The notes under the pieces were generated by a model. The model saw only the letters and a program-made list of their open reading frames with translations, ran no database searches and was not told the origin of the DNA. From Pseudomonadota bacterium (GTDB lineage Bacteria; Pseudomonadota; Gammaproteobacteria; Burkholderiales; Rhodocyclaceae): a DNA stretch of 64,000 bases. The stretch covers positions 1 through 64,000 of the forward strand of contig JAGTRV010000006.1 in the NCBI GenBank assembly GCA_018262245.1, written 5' to 3'. The position numbers were made by a program, and so were the translations under genes. Each line of letters opens with the position of its first letter. The first letter of the stretch is position 1. Positions 53,541 through 61,557 of this stretch are shown here, one piece after another.

Positions 53541-53599
53541 TTTTGATCAAGTATATTCAGTATAGCAGCAAGCGTCGACGTGATCATCGGCGCTGATTT

Positions 53600-53640
53600 G
53601 TGATGGAGATCAAATCCGCGCCGTAGAAGCTGAGTAATAT
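53600..53640 (+). promoter_or_regulatory. FNR/Dnr-type class II promoter of the DUF3079 operon
   Basis: GTGATGGAGATCAA (53600-53613) matches the FNR consensus TTGAT-N4-ATCAA at 9 of 10 specified bases. A TAATAT -10 element lies at 53635-53640. With a start near 53647-53648 the box centre falls at about -41.5, the classic class II position. This predicts induction under low oxygen or by NO via a CRP/FNR protein. Confidence 0.7.
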
Positions 53641-53693
53641 AGTCAACTAATATCCGGCTGAAACCTGGCTGGAATCATGGCGAGGTCGCGAAA

Positions 53694-53936
53694 ATGAGCA
53701 GCAAGCCGGGATTTTTCAAATCAGCCGAAATGGCCAAAAAGTTTCCCCTGAATCCGAAACATCCGGAGCGAACCTGTTGGGGCTGCGATAAATACTGCTC
53801 AGTGAATTCCCTGCAATGCGGCAATGGCTCTGGCCGTACCCAGCATCCCGCCGAAATGCTCGGCGAGGACTGGTACCAGTGGGGCGACTGGGGCATCGTT
53901 GCCGACGATTCGCCGGCCGATGAAAAGGCGGATTGA
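53694..53936 (+). CDS. DUF3079 family protein
   Basis: 80 residues. The segment MAKKFPLNPKHPERTCWGCDKYC is the DUF3079 hallmark; the CWGCDKYC cysteines and a later Cys/His set suggest metal binding (inference). The family is small and of unknown function. An internal ATG at residue 13 gives the shorter version common in databases as I recall them. First gene of a three-gene unit behind an FNR-type box; the next gene starts 3 nt after its stop. Confidence 0.85.
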   Translation: MSSKPGFFKSAEMAKKFPLNPKHPERTCWGCDKYCSVNSLQCGNGSGRTQHPAEMLGEDWYQWGDWGIVADDSPADEKAD

Positions 53937-53939
53937 GCG

Positions 53940-54131
53940 ATGGCCGGTTCCTGGGGTTGCCCGCATGAATTGAACGGCGTGTGCCAGAAGGTGAACAAGC
54001 TTCCGTGCGACCCGGGAATGAAAGGCTGCGTGCTGCATGGCAGATATGTGTTCGCGAATGCCGAGAAAAATGAGCGCCTGCGCGAAAAACAGGCACGGCA
54101 ATCAAAAATCGATGGAGCGGATCATGAATGA
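53940..54131 (+). CDS. Small cysteine-rich protein
   Basis: 63 residues. MAGSWGCPHELNGVCQKVNKLPCDPGMKGC holds four Cys and a His in the first 30 residues, a likely metal or cluster site, followed by a charged helix. I recognise it as a conserved hypothetical type seen next to DUF3079 genes, without known function. It overlaps the PAS gene by 8 nt, so expression is coupled. Confidence 0.8.
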   Translation: MAGSWGCPHELNGVCQKVNKLPCDPGMKGCVLHGRYVFANAEKNERLREKQARQSKIDGADHE

Positions 54132-54555
54132 AGACTCGCGACAAGTTTCCCCGCTGGCCGAGCTGATACTCGAACAAACCGCCGACGCGCTCATTTATTC
54201 CAATCGTCAGGGCGTCATCGAGCGATGGAACAAGGCAGCCACGATCCTGTTTGGCTACCAAGGTGACGAGGCCAACGGACAGAGCCTCGACTTGATTATC
54301 CCGGAGGAGCTGCGGGCCGCCCACTGGCGTGGCTTCGAAGCGGCAGTCATGCGAGGCACCACGCGCCTGCACGGCCGGCCGACGCTGACCCGGGCCAAGC
54401 ACCAATCTGGCGCCCGGCTATACGTCGAGATGAGCTTTTCGCTGGTCACCGACGAACTCGGCAAGGTCCTCGGTTCGGTCGCCATGGCCAGGGACGCGAC
54501 GGAGAGAGTGCAGCGCGAGAAGGCCACGGCGAAAGCCGGCGAGCCGACTGGCTAG
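54124..54555 (+). CDS. Stand-alone PAS-domain protein
   Basis: 143 residues from the ATG at 54124. A single PAS domain (about 10-130) with YSNRQGVIERWNKAATILFGYQGDEANGQ and the PAC tail GSVAMARDATERVQRE. No kinase, cyclase or DNA-binding output is present, so it may pass a signal by protein contact. It overlaps the Cys-rich gene and is the third gene of the FNR-controlled unit; a redox or gas-sensing role fits the setting but is inference. Confidence 0.85.
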   Translation: MNEDSRQVSPLAELILEQTADALIYSNRQGVIERWNKAATILFGYQGDEANGQSLDLIIPEELRAAHWRGFEAAVMRGTTRLHGRPTLTRAKHQSGARLYVEMSFSLVTDELGKVLGSVAMARDATERVQREKATAKAGEPTG

Positions 54556-54639
54556 GCCGTTACCCCGTGATCGGCGGCACGAACTTCCTCCAATAGCCAG
54601 CCAAGACATACCTTTTCCGTATCACCAAGCAATTCCAAC

Positions 54640-54673
54640 GGTATTGGACGGTATCACACGCATCACGTTTAAT
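54640..54673 (+). promoter_or_regulatory. Candidate promoter and operator of meta operon 2
   Basis: GGTATTGGACGGTAT (54640-54654) is the 15-mer also found before the envelope transport operon (20086-20100). It overlaps a possible -35 TTGGAC (54644-54649) with TTTAAT (54668-54673) as -10, spacing 18. GTATCAC occurs twice, at 54619 and 54651, 32 bp apart. The regulator is unknown. Confidence 0.5.
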
Positions 54674-54724
54674 TGATCTGAACATCCCCGGGAGCCGTCC
54701 GACGCTTTCCCGGGACGATCAATT
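54671..54724 (+). promoter_or_regulatory. Nested inverted repeats in the leader of meta operon 2
   Basis: Outer arms AATTGATC (54671-54678) and GATCAATT (54717-54724), inner arms CCCGGGA (54687-54693) and TCCCGGG (54708-54714), all perfect. If transcription starts just upstream this would be a strong RNA hairpin ending a few bases before the ribosome site AGGTGAG; it could equally be a DNA operator. Confidence 0.5.
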
Positions 54725-54738
54725 TCAGGTGAGTGGCG

Positions 54739-55539
54739 ATGCAAATACCCAACAACCAGTTCAAGAGCGCTCTGCGCGCCGGCCGCGACCAGATCGGGCT
54801 GTGGCTCGGCCTGGGCGAGACTTTCAGCGCCGAAATCTGCGCCGGGGCAGGTTTTGACTGGCTGCTGATCGACGCCGAACACGGCCCCAACGACCTGCGC
54901 AGCATCCTGTCGCAATTGCAGGCGCTGGCGCCCTACCCGACCCAGCCGGTGGTCCGCCCGCCACAGGGCGATCATGTGCTGATCAAGCAACTGCTGGAAA
55001 CCGGCGTCCAGACCCTGCTTATTCCGATGGTCGAATCGGCCGAACAGGCTCGCGGGCTGGTCGAGGCCATGCGCTATCCGCCGGCCGGCATTCGCGGCGT
55101 CGGCAGCGCGCTGGCCCGAGCCTCGCGCTGGGGCCGCATCGACAACTATGCCCATCTGGCCAATGACCAGATGTGCCTGCTGGTGCAGGTCGAGACGCGG
55201 GCCGGCTACGAACAACTCGACAGCATCCTGGCGGTCGACGGGGTGGATGGGGTGTTTTTCGGCTCGGCCGACCTCGCCGCTTCCTACGGCTATCTCGGCC
55301 AGTCGACGCACCCGGAAATCGTCGCCGCCATCGAGGATGGCCTGCACCGCACACGAACAGCCGGCAAGGCCGGCGGCGTGCTGTGCAGCGACCGGGAGCT
55401 CAACACCCGCTACATGGGTGCCGGCGCCAACTTTGTCGCGGTCGGCATCGATGCGCTGCTGCTCACCGCAGCGACCACGGCGCTATGCCGGAGCTACAAG
55501 CCGGAGGCATTTCCAGCCGGCATCCCCGGTTCGTATTAG
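54739..55539 (+). CDS. HpcH/HpaI family class II aldolase
   Basis: 266 residues from the ATG at 54739; a GTG at 54733 is possible. Family motifs are clear: [64 protein letters not shown] (metal Glu) and [14 protein letters not shown] (metal Asp). Such enzymes cleave 4-hydroxy-2-oxoacids to pyruvate and an aldehyde. As the first gene of meta operon 2, which also encodes DmpG, it may handle longer or substituted hydroxy-oxoacids, for example from alkylcatechols; this is inference. Confidence 0.9.
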   Translation: MQIPNNQFKSALRAGRDQIGLWLGLGETFSAEICAGAGFDWLLIDAEHGPNDLRSILSQLQALAPYPTQPVVRPPQGDHVLIKQLLETGVQTLLIPMVESAEQARGLVEAMRYPPAGIRGVGSALARASRWGRIDNYAHLANDQMCLLVQVETRAGYEQLDSILAVDGVDGVFFGSADLAASYGYLGQSTHPEIVAAIEDGLHRTRTAGKAGGVLCSDRELNTRYMGAGANFVAVGIDALLLTAATTALCRSYKPEAFPAGIPGSY

Positions 55540-55605
55540 GCAGACAGATTCAAAAACCAAAGCCATCGACGAATGGCCCATTTGATAACCAAAGGAGTGT
55601 AGACA

Positions 55606-56541
55606 ATGGCAATGACAGGCGTTTTACGTCCCGGACACGGGGCGATCCGGGTTCTTGATCTCGAGGAGGCAGTCCACCACTACCGCGACATTCTCGGCAT
55701 GGTGGAAACCGGGCGCGATGCGCAGGGGCGGGTTTATCTGAAATGCTGGGACGAGCGCGACCACAACAGCGTCGTGCTGCGCCAGGCGGACCGCGCCGGA
55801 CTCGATTTCTTCGGCTTCAAGGTGCGCGACAAGGCAACCCTGGACAAGATGGAAGCCGATCTACGCGCCTATGGCCTGAAGACCGAGCGCATCCCGGCCG
55901 GCGAAATGCTGGAAACCGGCGAGCGCGTCCGCTTCGAAATTCCGTCCGGCCACCTGATCGAACTCTATGCCGAGAAAAAAGCGGTCGGCAACGGTCTGCA
56001 GGTACAGAACCCGGCCCCGTGGACCAAGGCATCGGAAAACGGCATCGCGCCGGTTCGCCTCGACCACTGCCTGCTCTATGGACCGAACATCGCCGAAGTG
56101 CAGAAGATTTTCACCGACGTGCTCGGTTTCTACCTGGTCGAGCGCGTGCTCGCTCCGGATAACGAAGCCAACGCCGCGATCTGGCTCTCCTGCTCGCACA
56201 AGGTGCATGACATCGCCTTCGTCGAACACCCGGAGCCGGGCAAGCTGCATCACCTGTCCTTCCTGCTCGACACCTGGGAAGAAGTGCTGCGCGCCAGCGA
56301 CATCATGTCGATGAACAACGTGCCGATCGACATCGGCCCGACCCGCCACGGCATCACCCGCGGCTGCACCATCTACGCCTTTGACCCGTCCGGCAACCGT
56401 TTCGAGACCTTCATGGGCGGCTACCAGCCCTATCCCGATTATGAGCCGACGACCTGGACTTTCGACGGCCTGGGTGCCGGCGGCGGCCTGGACTACCCGC
56501 AACGCAAGCTGCACGAAACCTTCCTCACTGTCGTGACCTGA
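55606..56541 (+). CDS. Catechol 2,3-dioxygenase (copy 2)
   Basis: 311 residues with a strong ribosome site (AAAGGAG). Iron ligands are conserved: RLDHCLLYGP, KLHHLSFLL and NRFETFMGG. It is closely similar to the copy at 27530-28456 along its whole length, including the MAMTGVLRPGH start and FLTVVT end, but has a glycine-rich insertion near the C-terminus (DGLGAGGGLDY). Two ring-cleavage enzymes in one locus often differ in preference for substituted catechols; that difference is inference here. Confidence 0.94.
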   Translation: MAMTGVLRPGHGAIRVLDLEEAVHHYRDILGMVETGRDAQGRVYLKCWDERDHNSVVLRQADRAGLDFFGFKVRDKATLDKMEADLRAYGLKTERIPAGEMLETGERVRFEIPSGHLIELYAEKKAVGNGLQVQNPAPWTKASENGIAPVRLDHCLLYGPNIAEVQKIFTDVLGFYLVERVLAPDNEANAAIWLSCSHKVHDIAFVEHPEPGKLHHLSFLLDTWEEVLRASDIMSMNNVPIDIGPTRHGITRGCTIYAFDPSGNRFETFMGGYQPYPDYEPTTWTFDGLGAGGGLDYPQRKLHETFLTVVT

Positions 56542-56648
56542 GTTTTCTCGGCGGCCGGCCAACGCCGGTCGCCCTTTGACTTTCCACCGCAACGCGCAGT
56601 CATCGACTGGCGAAGGATGCGCACGCCTTTCATTTTCCGGAACTCGCC

Positions 56649-58118
56649 ATGAGCCAACCGCAAAAAATCCACCACTTCATCAACGGCGAATTCACCGCTT
56701 CGCCCGATGCCCGCTATTTCGACAAGCGTTCGCCGGTTGACGGCAGCGTCATCGCCCACATCGCCGAAGCCGGCCAGGCCGATGTCGATGCCGCCGTCAC
56801 CGCTGCCCGTGCTGCGCTGAAGGGTGAATGGGGCAAGCTGAGCACCGACCAGCGTGTCGACCTGCTCTATGGCGTGGCCAACGAAATCACCCGCCGCTTC
56901 GATGATTTTGTCGCCGCCGAAATGGCCGATACCGGCCAGCCGTCGCACGTCCAGACGCACGTCTTCATTCCGCGCGGTGCCGCCAACTTCAAAATTTTCG
57001 CCGACGTGATCAAGAACGTCGCCGCCGAATCCTTCCGCATGGCGACGCCGGACGGCAAGGGGGCGCTGAACTACGCCATCCGTAACCCCAAGGGCGTGAT
57101 CGGCGTCATCTCGCCGTGGAACGCCCCCTTCCTGCTCATGACCTGGAAGGTCGGCCCGGCGCTGGCCTGCGGCAACACCGTGGTGGTCAAACCCTCCGAG
57201 GAAACGCCGCTGACCGCCACGCTACTCGGCGAAGTGATGAACTCGGTCGGCATTCCCAAGGGCGTCTATAACGTGATCAACGGCTTTGGCCCCGATTCGG
57301 CCGGCGAATACCTGACCCAGCATTCGGGCGTCGATGCCATCACCTTCACCGGCGAAACCCGCACCGGCACGGCGATCATGAAGGCGGCGGCGGAAGGCAT
57401 GCGCGACGTGTCCTTCGAACTGGGCGGCAAGAATGCCGGCATCGTTTTCGCCGACTGCAATTTTGACGCGGCCGTCGAAGGCATCTTCCGTTCCGCCTTC
57501 CTGAACACCGGGCAGGTTTGCCTCGGCACCGAGCGCGTCTATGTCGAGCGCCCGATCTTCGAACGTTTCGTGCAGGCGCTGAAAGCCAAGGTCGAAGGCG
57601 TCCGCTACGGCCGCCCGGAAGACCACACCAGCACCTACGGCCCGCTGATCAGCCAGGAGCACCGCGACAAGGTGCTCTCCTATTACCGGAAGGCCATCAC
57701 CGAAGGCGCCACGCTGATCACCGGTGGTGGCGCGCCCGACATGCCGGCCGATCTGGCCGGTGGCAGCTGGGTCCAGCCAACCATCTGGACCGGCCTGCCG
57801 GAAACCGCCGCCGTGGTGCGCGAGGAAATCTTCGGCCCGTGCTGCCATATCCGCCCGTTCGACAGCGAGGACGAGGTGATCGCCCTGGCCAACGACAACG
57901 ACTACGGCCTGGCCACCACGATCTGGACCGAGAACCTGTCGCGCGCCCACCGGGTTGCCGAACGGGTCGAGGTTGGCGTCACCTGGGTGAACAGCTGGTT
58001 CCTGCGCGATCTGCGCACGCCGTTCGGCGGCTCCAAGCAATCCGGCATCGGCCGCGAAGGCGGCGTCCATTCGCTCGAGTTCTATACCGAAATCCGCAAC
58101 GTCTGCATCAAGCTATAA
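56649..58118 (+). CDS. 2-hydroxymuconic semialdehyde dehydrogenase (copy 2)
   Basis: 489 residues. Same family as the copy at 25625-27079, with catalytic Glu in FELGGKNAG, catalytic Cys in NTGQVCLGTERVY and the C-terminal PFGGSKQSGIGREGGVHSLEFYTE block. It feeds the dehydrogenase branch leading to the fused tautomerase downstream. The 107-nt gap before it shows no gene. Confidence 0.94.
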   Translation: MSQPQKIHHFINGEFTASPDARYFDKRSPVDGSVIAHIAEAGQADVDAAVTAARAALKGEWGKLSTDQRVDLLYGVANEITRRFDDFVAAEMADTGQPSHVQTHVFIPRGAANFKIFADVIKNVAAESFRMATPDGKGALNYAIRNPKGVIGVISPWNAPFLLMTWKVGPALACGNTVVVKPSEETPLTATLLGEVMNSVGIPKGVYNVINGFGPDSAGEYLTQHSGVDAITFTGETRTGTAIMKAAAEGMRDVSFELGGKNAGIVFADCNFDAAVEGIFRSAFLNTGQVCLGTERVYVERPIFERFVQALKAKVEGVRYGRPEDHTSTYGPLISQEHRDKVLSYYRKAITEGATLITGGGAPDMPADLAGGSWVQPTIWTGLPETAAVVREEIFGPCCHIRPFDSEDEVIALANDNDYGLATTIWTENLSRAHRVAERVEVGVTWVNSWFLRDLRTPFGGSKQSGIGREGGVHSLEFYTEIRNVCIKL

Positions 58119-58133
58119 ACCCAAGAGGCCACC

Positions 58134-59051
58134 ATGAAAAAAATACGATGCGCTCTGATCGGCTCCGGCAACATCGGCACCGATCTGATCTACAAGATCC
58201 AGCGCTCCACTGTGCTCGAACCGGTGTGGATGGTTGGCATCGACCCCGAATCGGAAGGCCTGGCCCGCGCCCGCGAGATGGGCCTGAAAACCACCGCCGC
58301 TGGGGTCGACGGCTTGCTGCCGCACGTGCTCGACGACAACATCCAGATCGCCTTCGACGCCACCTCGGCCTACGTCCATGCCGAGAATTCACGCAAGCTG
58401 AACGCGCTGGGCGTGATGATGATCGACCTGACGCCCGCCGCCATCGGCCCACTCTGCGTGCCGCCGGTGAACCTGCGCGAGCATGCCGAGAAGGTGGAGA
58501 TGAACGTCAACATGATCTCCTGCGCCGGGCAGGCGACCATCCCCATCGTCAATGCCGTGTCGCGCGTGCAGTCCGTCGGCTATGGCGAGATCGTCGCCAG
58601 CCTGGCCTCGAAATCCATCGGCCCCGGCACCCGCGCCAATCTGGACGAATTCACCTACACCACCTCGAACGCCATTGAGATCGTCGGCGGCGCCCGCAAG
58701 GGCAAGGCGCTGGCCATCATCAACCCGGCCGAACCGCCGATGATGATGCGCAACACCATCTCCTGCCTGACCGACGAGGAGCCGGACGAGCCGCGCATCA
58801 TCGAATCGGTACTGGCGATGATCAAGGAAGTACAGAAGTACGTGCCGGGCTACCGGCTGGTCAACGGCCCTCTGTTCGACGGCAAGCGCGTCACCGTCTT
58901 CATGGAAGTGGCCGGCCTCGGCGACTACCTGCCCAAGTACGCCGGCAACCTCGACATCATGACGGCGGCCGCCACGCGCACCGCCGAAATGTTCGCCGAG
59001 GAAATCCTGGCCGGCACCATCCAGCTCAAGCCCGTGGAGGTGGCAGCATGA
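58134..59051 (+). CDS. Acetaldehyde dehydrogenase, acylating (copy 2)
   Basis: 305 residues, close to the copy at 22234-23148. [15 protein letters not shown] is the NAD site, [13 protein letters not shown] holds the catalytic Cys, and [16 protein letters not shown] is conserved. It overlaps the aldolase gene by 4 nt, as fits a DmpG-DmpF channelling complex. Confidence 0.94.
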   Translation: MKKIRCALIGSGNIGTDLIYKIQRSTVLEPVWMVGIDPESEGLARAREMGLKTTAAGVDGLLPHVLDDNIQIAFDATSAYVHAENSRKLNALGVMMIDLTPAAIGPLCVPPVNLREHAEKVEMNVNMISCAGQATIPIVNAVSRVQSVGYGEIVASLASKSIGPGTRANLDEFTYTTSNAIEIVGGARKGKALAIINPAEPPMMMRNTISCLTDEEPDEPRIIESVLAMIKEVQKYVPGYRLVNGPLFDGKRVTVFMEVAGLGDYLPKYAGNLDIMTAAATRTAEMFAEEILAGTIQLKPVEVAA

Positions 59052-60127
59052 GTCAGAATGATCTCAACGTCAGCAATCTGAAAGGCCGCAAGGTCACCGT
59101 TCACGACATGTGCCTGCGCGACGGCATGCACGCCAAGCGCGAGCAGATGTCCATCGAGCAGATGGTGAAGATCGCCACCGCGCTCGATGAGGCCGGCGTG
59201 CCCTACATCCAGGTCACCCACGGCGCCGGGCTGGGCGGCAATTCGCTGCAACACGGCTTCGCGCCGCACAGCAACGAGGAATACCTGACCGCCGTATGCA
59301 GCGCGGTCAAACGCACCAAGGTCTCGGTGCTGCTGCTGCCCGGCCTCGGCACCATGCGCGAACTGCAATCGGCCTACGACTGCGGCGCGCGCAGCGTGCA
59401 CGTCGCGACTCATTGCACCGAGGCCGACACCTCGCCACAGCACATCGCCTTCGCCCGCAAGCTGGGCATGGACAGCACCGGCTTTCTGATGATGGCCCAC
59501 CTCAACACGCCGGAAGGCCTGGCCCAGCAGGGCAAGCTGATGGAATCCTACGGCGCGCAGACGGTGTACATCACCGACTCGGCCGGCTACATGCTGCCGG
59601 CCGACGTCAAGGCACGGGTCAGCGCGCTGCGCGATGTACTGAAGGCTGAAACCGAGATCGGCTTCCACGGCCACCACAACATGGGCATGGGCATCGCCAA
59701 CTCGATCGCCGCCATCGAGGCCGGGGCCAGCCGCATCGACGCTTCCGTCGGCGGGCTGGGCGCGGGGGCCGGCAACACGCCGCTCGAAGCCTTTGTCGCT
59801 GTCTGCGAGCGGATGGGCATCGAAACCGGCTGCGACCTGTTCAAGCTGATGGACATGGCCGAGGACATCATCTTCCCGCTGATGGACCACATCGTCCGCG
59901 TTGACCGCTCGTCGCTGACCCTGGGTTTTGCCGGCGTCTATTCCACCTTCCTGCTGCACGCCAACCGGGCCTCCCAGCGCTTCGGCATTCCGGCCCGCGA
60001 CATCCTGGTCGAACTCGGCCGCAAGAAGATGATCGGCGGCCAGGAAGACATGATCATCGACACCGCGATGACCATGGCCAAGGAGCGCGGCCTGCTCAAG
60101 GATGCCACCGCAGGAGTCGCACCATGA
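59048..60127 (+). CDS. 4-hydroxy-2-oxovalerate aldolase (copy 2)
   Basis: 359 residues, paralogue of 21182-22213 with a longer N-terminus and C-terminus. [15 protein letters not shown] and [15 protein letters not shown] carry the catalytic and metal-binding residues; [16 protein letters not shown] is the partner-contact region. Its stop overlaps the SDR start by 4 nt. Confidence 0.94.
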   Translation: MSQNDLNVSNLKGRKVTVHDMCLRDGMHAKREQMSIEQMVKIATALDEAGVPYIQVTHGAGLGGNSLQHGFAPHSNEEYLTAVCSAVKRTKVSVLLLPGLGTMRELQSAYDCGARSVHVATHCTEADTSPQHIAFARKLGMDSTGFLMMAHLNTPEGLAQQGKLMESYGAQTVYITDSAGYMLPADVKARVSALRDVLKAETEIGFHGHHNMGMGIANSIAAIEAGASRIDASVGGLGAGAGNTPLEAFVAVCERMGIETGCDLFKLMDMAEDIIFPLMDHIVRVDRSSLTLGFAGVYSTFLLHANRASQRFGIPARDILVELGRKKMIGGQEDMIIDTAMTMAKERGLLKDATAGVAP

Positions 60128-60888
60128 AGCCCTACGCGGATCGAGACGAGTGCGCCATTCTGGTTGGGGCCACCGGCGCCTTCGGCACTGCCATCACCCA
60201 GCGCCTGCTCGCTGCCGGGCTCGGCGTCATCGCCGTGGCCCGCTCGGCCGACAGCCTGCAGGCGATGACCGCGCAACATCCTGGCGTCCGTGCCTGCGTT
60301 GCCGACATCGCCAGCGACTCAGCCATCGCCGCCATCGCTGGCGCCATCGACAAGCCGGTCCGCATGGTCGTCCATGGCCCAGGCGTGGCCGTCGCCGGCG
60401 GCATCCTGACCGCGCCGACCGAATCGATGGTCGATGCCGTCAATATCAAGGTCGGCGGCCTGCTGCGTCTGGTCCGGGCAGCCGATGCCCGTCTTTCTGC
60501 CGGTTCGCGCATCGTCGCCATCGGCGGCCACTATGGGCTGGAGCCGACCGCCTACGCCGCGGCGGCCGGGGTCGCCAACGCCGCCATCCTCAACGTTGTC
60601 CGCCAGCTGAGCCTGGGCTACGGCCCGCGCGGCATTACCGCCCACACCATCGTGCCCGGCCCGGCCGACACCGACCGCCTGCGCCGCGTCGCCGCCACCC
60701 GCGCCGAGCAGCGCGGCTGCAGCACCGACGAGGTGCTCGATGAAATGCGCGCCGAGTCATCGCTCGGCATCCTCAGCACGCCGGACCAGATCGCCTGGGC
60801 GGTGACCCTGCTGCTCGCCCCGGAAGCCGATGCGATGACCGGCTCCAGCCTGATGCTCGACGCCGGCCGCCGGCGCGGCCTGCCCTAA
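60124..60888 (+). CDS. SDR-family protein with degraded active site
   Basis: 254 residues. The fold is recognisable from [16 protein letters not shown] (cofactor motif), the [11 protein letters not shown] helix and the [11 protein letters not shown] segment. The catalytic triad is not: the Ser region reads IGGHYG and the Tyr-xxx-Lys site reads YAAAAG, so Lys and probably Ser are lost. Normal dehydrogenase activity is doubtful; it may bind NAD(P) or a pathway intermediate or have another reaction. It is coupled by 4-nt overlap to the aldolase gene and not closely similar to the intact SDR of meta operon 1. Confidence 0.85.
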   Translation: MKPYADRDECAILVGATGAFGTAITQRLLAAGLGVIAVARSADSLQAMTAQHPGVRACVADIASDSAIAAIAGAIDKPVRMVVHGPGVAVAGGILTAPTESMVDAVNIKVGGLLRLVRAADARLSAGSRIVAIGGHYGLEPTAYAAAAGVANAAILNVVRQLSLGYGPRGITAHTIVPGPADTDRLRRVAATRAEQRGCSTDEVLDEMRAESSLGILSTPDQIAWAVTLLLAPEADAMTGSSLMLDAGRRRGLP

Positions 60889-60903
60889 CCCACGGAGAAA
60901 AAA

Positions 60904-61338
60904 ATGCCTGTCGCCAACCTGCACGTCCTCACCGGCCACCCGCGCGAAAACCTCAAAAGCTGGATTCGCGAAACCTCGCATGCCCTGTCGGAAATTCTCG
61001 CCGCCCCCATGGATCGGCTCGAAGTCTGGGTCACCGAAATCGACCCTGATCTGTGGGGCATCTGTGGCGACCCCGCCAGCGAAGTGCTCGCGCACACCCC
61101 GCGGCGAGAGGCGGAAATGCCCTTCATCCGGATGATCCTGATGGAAGGCCGCACGGTCGAACAACTGCACCGCGTGATCGCCGAACTGACCGCCATCACC
61201 GCCCGCCTGATGGATGTCGATGCGGAGCGCATCCGGGTGCACATCGAACACGCCCACCCCGACCGCTGGGGCATCGGCGGTGTACCGGCCAGCATCCGTC
61301 GCGCCGCCGAACTCGCCGCGCGCCGGGAAAACGGCTGA
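60904..61338 (+). CDS. Fused double-domain 4-oxalocrotonate tautomerase
   Basis: 144 residues, twice the size of DmpI. Two tautomerase domains in tandem: 2-67 and 73-138, joined by a short linker. The first half has the N-terminal Pro2 but His12 and Glu40 where 4-OT has Arg11 and Arg39; the second half has Arg83 and Arg111 but its Pro73 is internal and cannot be a free amine. Both have Trp at the Phe50 place. Fused 4-OTs are a known subgroup. It ends meta operon 2, 15 nt after the SDR, and should isomerise 2-hydroxymuconate or a substituted form. Confidence 0.88.
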   Translation: MPVANLHVLTGHPRENLKSWIRETSHALSEILAAPMDRLEVWVTEIDPDLWGICGDPASEVLAHTPRREAEMPFIRMILMEGRTVEQLHRVIAELTAITARLMDVDAERIRVHIEHAHPDRWGIGGVPASIRRAAELAARRENG

Positions 61339-61465
61339 TCCGCCCAGCCTGTGCGGCAAAACGAGGAAAACTAAACCAAAGTCTAATAGGCCGCTTGCCC
61401 TGCTTCATTTAGTCTCGTTTCCGGTCCCAAGGGTGCTGAGTGGAACTCGCCCATGGCCGCGCATA

Positions 61466-61491
61466 GTGCCGTCTGCAGGAAATGACGGCAC
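61466..61491. other. Hairpin downstream of meta operon 2
   Basis: GTGCCGTC (61466-61473) and GACGGCAC (61484-61491) with a 10-nt loop, about 130 nt past the tautomerase stop and 67 nt before the chemoreceptor. No T-run follows, so terminator and operator are both possible. A second small hairpin TCGCGC-AACA-GCGCGA is at 61524-61539. The gap 61339-61557 holds no gene. Confidence 0.4.
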
Positions 61492-61557
61492 AAAATTCAA
61501 CGTAATAAATAACGATTTGCTTTTCGCGCAACAGCGCGATATTCACCAAAAGGGGCA

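Noticed and set aside
53431-53550. N-terminal extension of the NarX-like kinase from a TTG at 53550
   Set aside because: No ribosome site, and the extra 40 residues overlap the candidate regulatory motif at 53528-53540.
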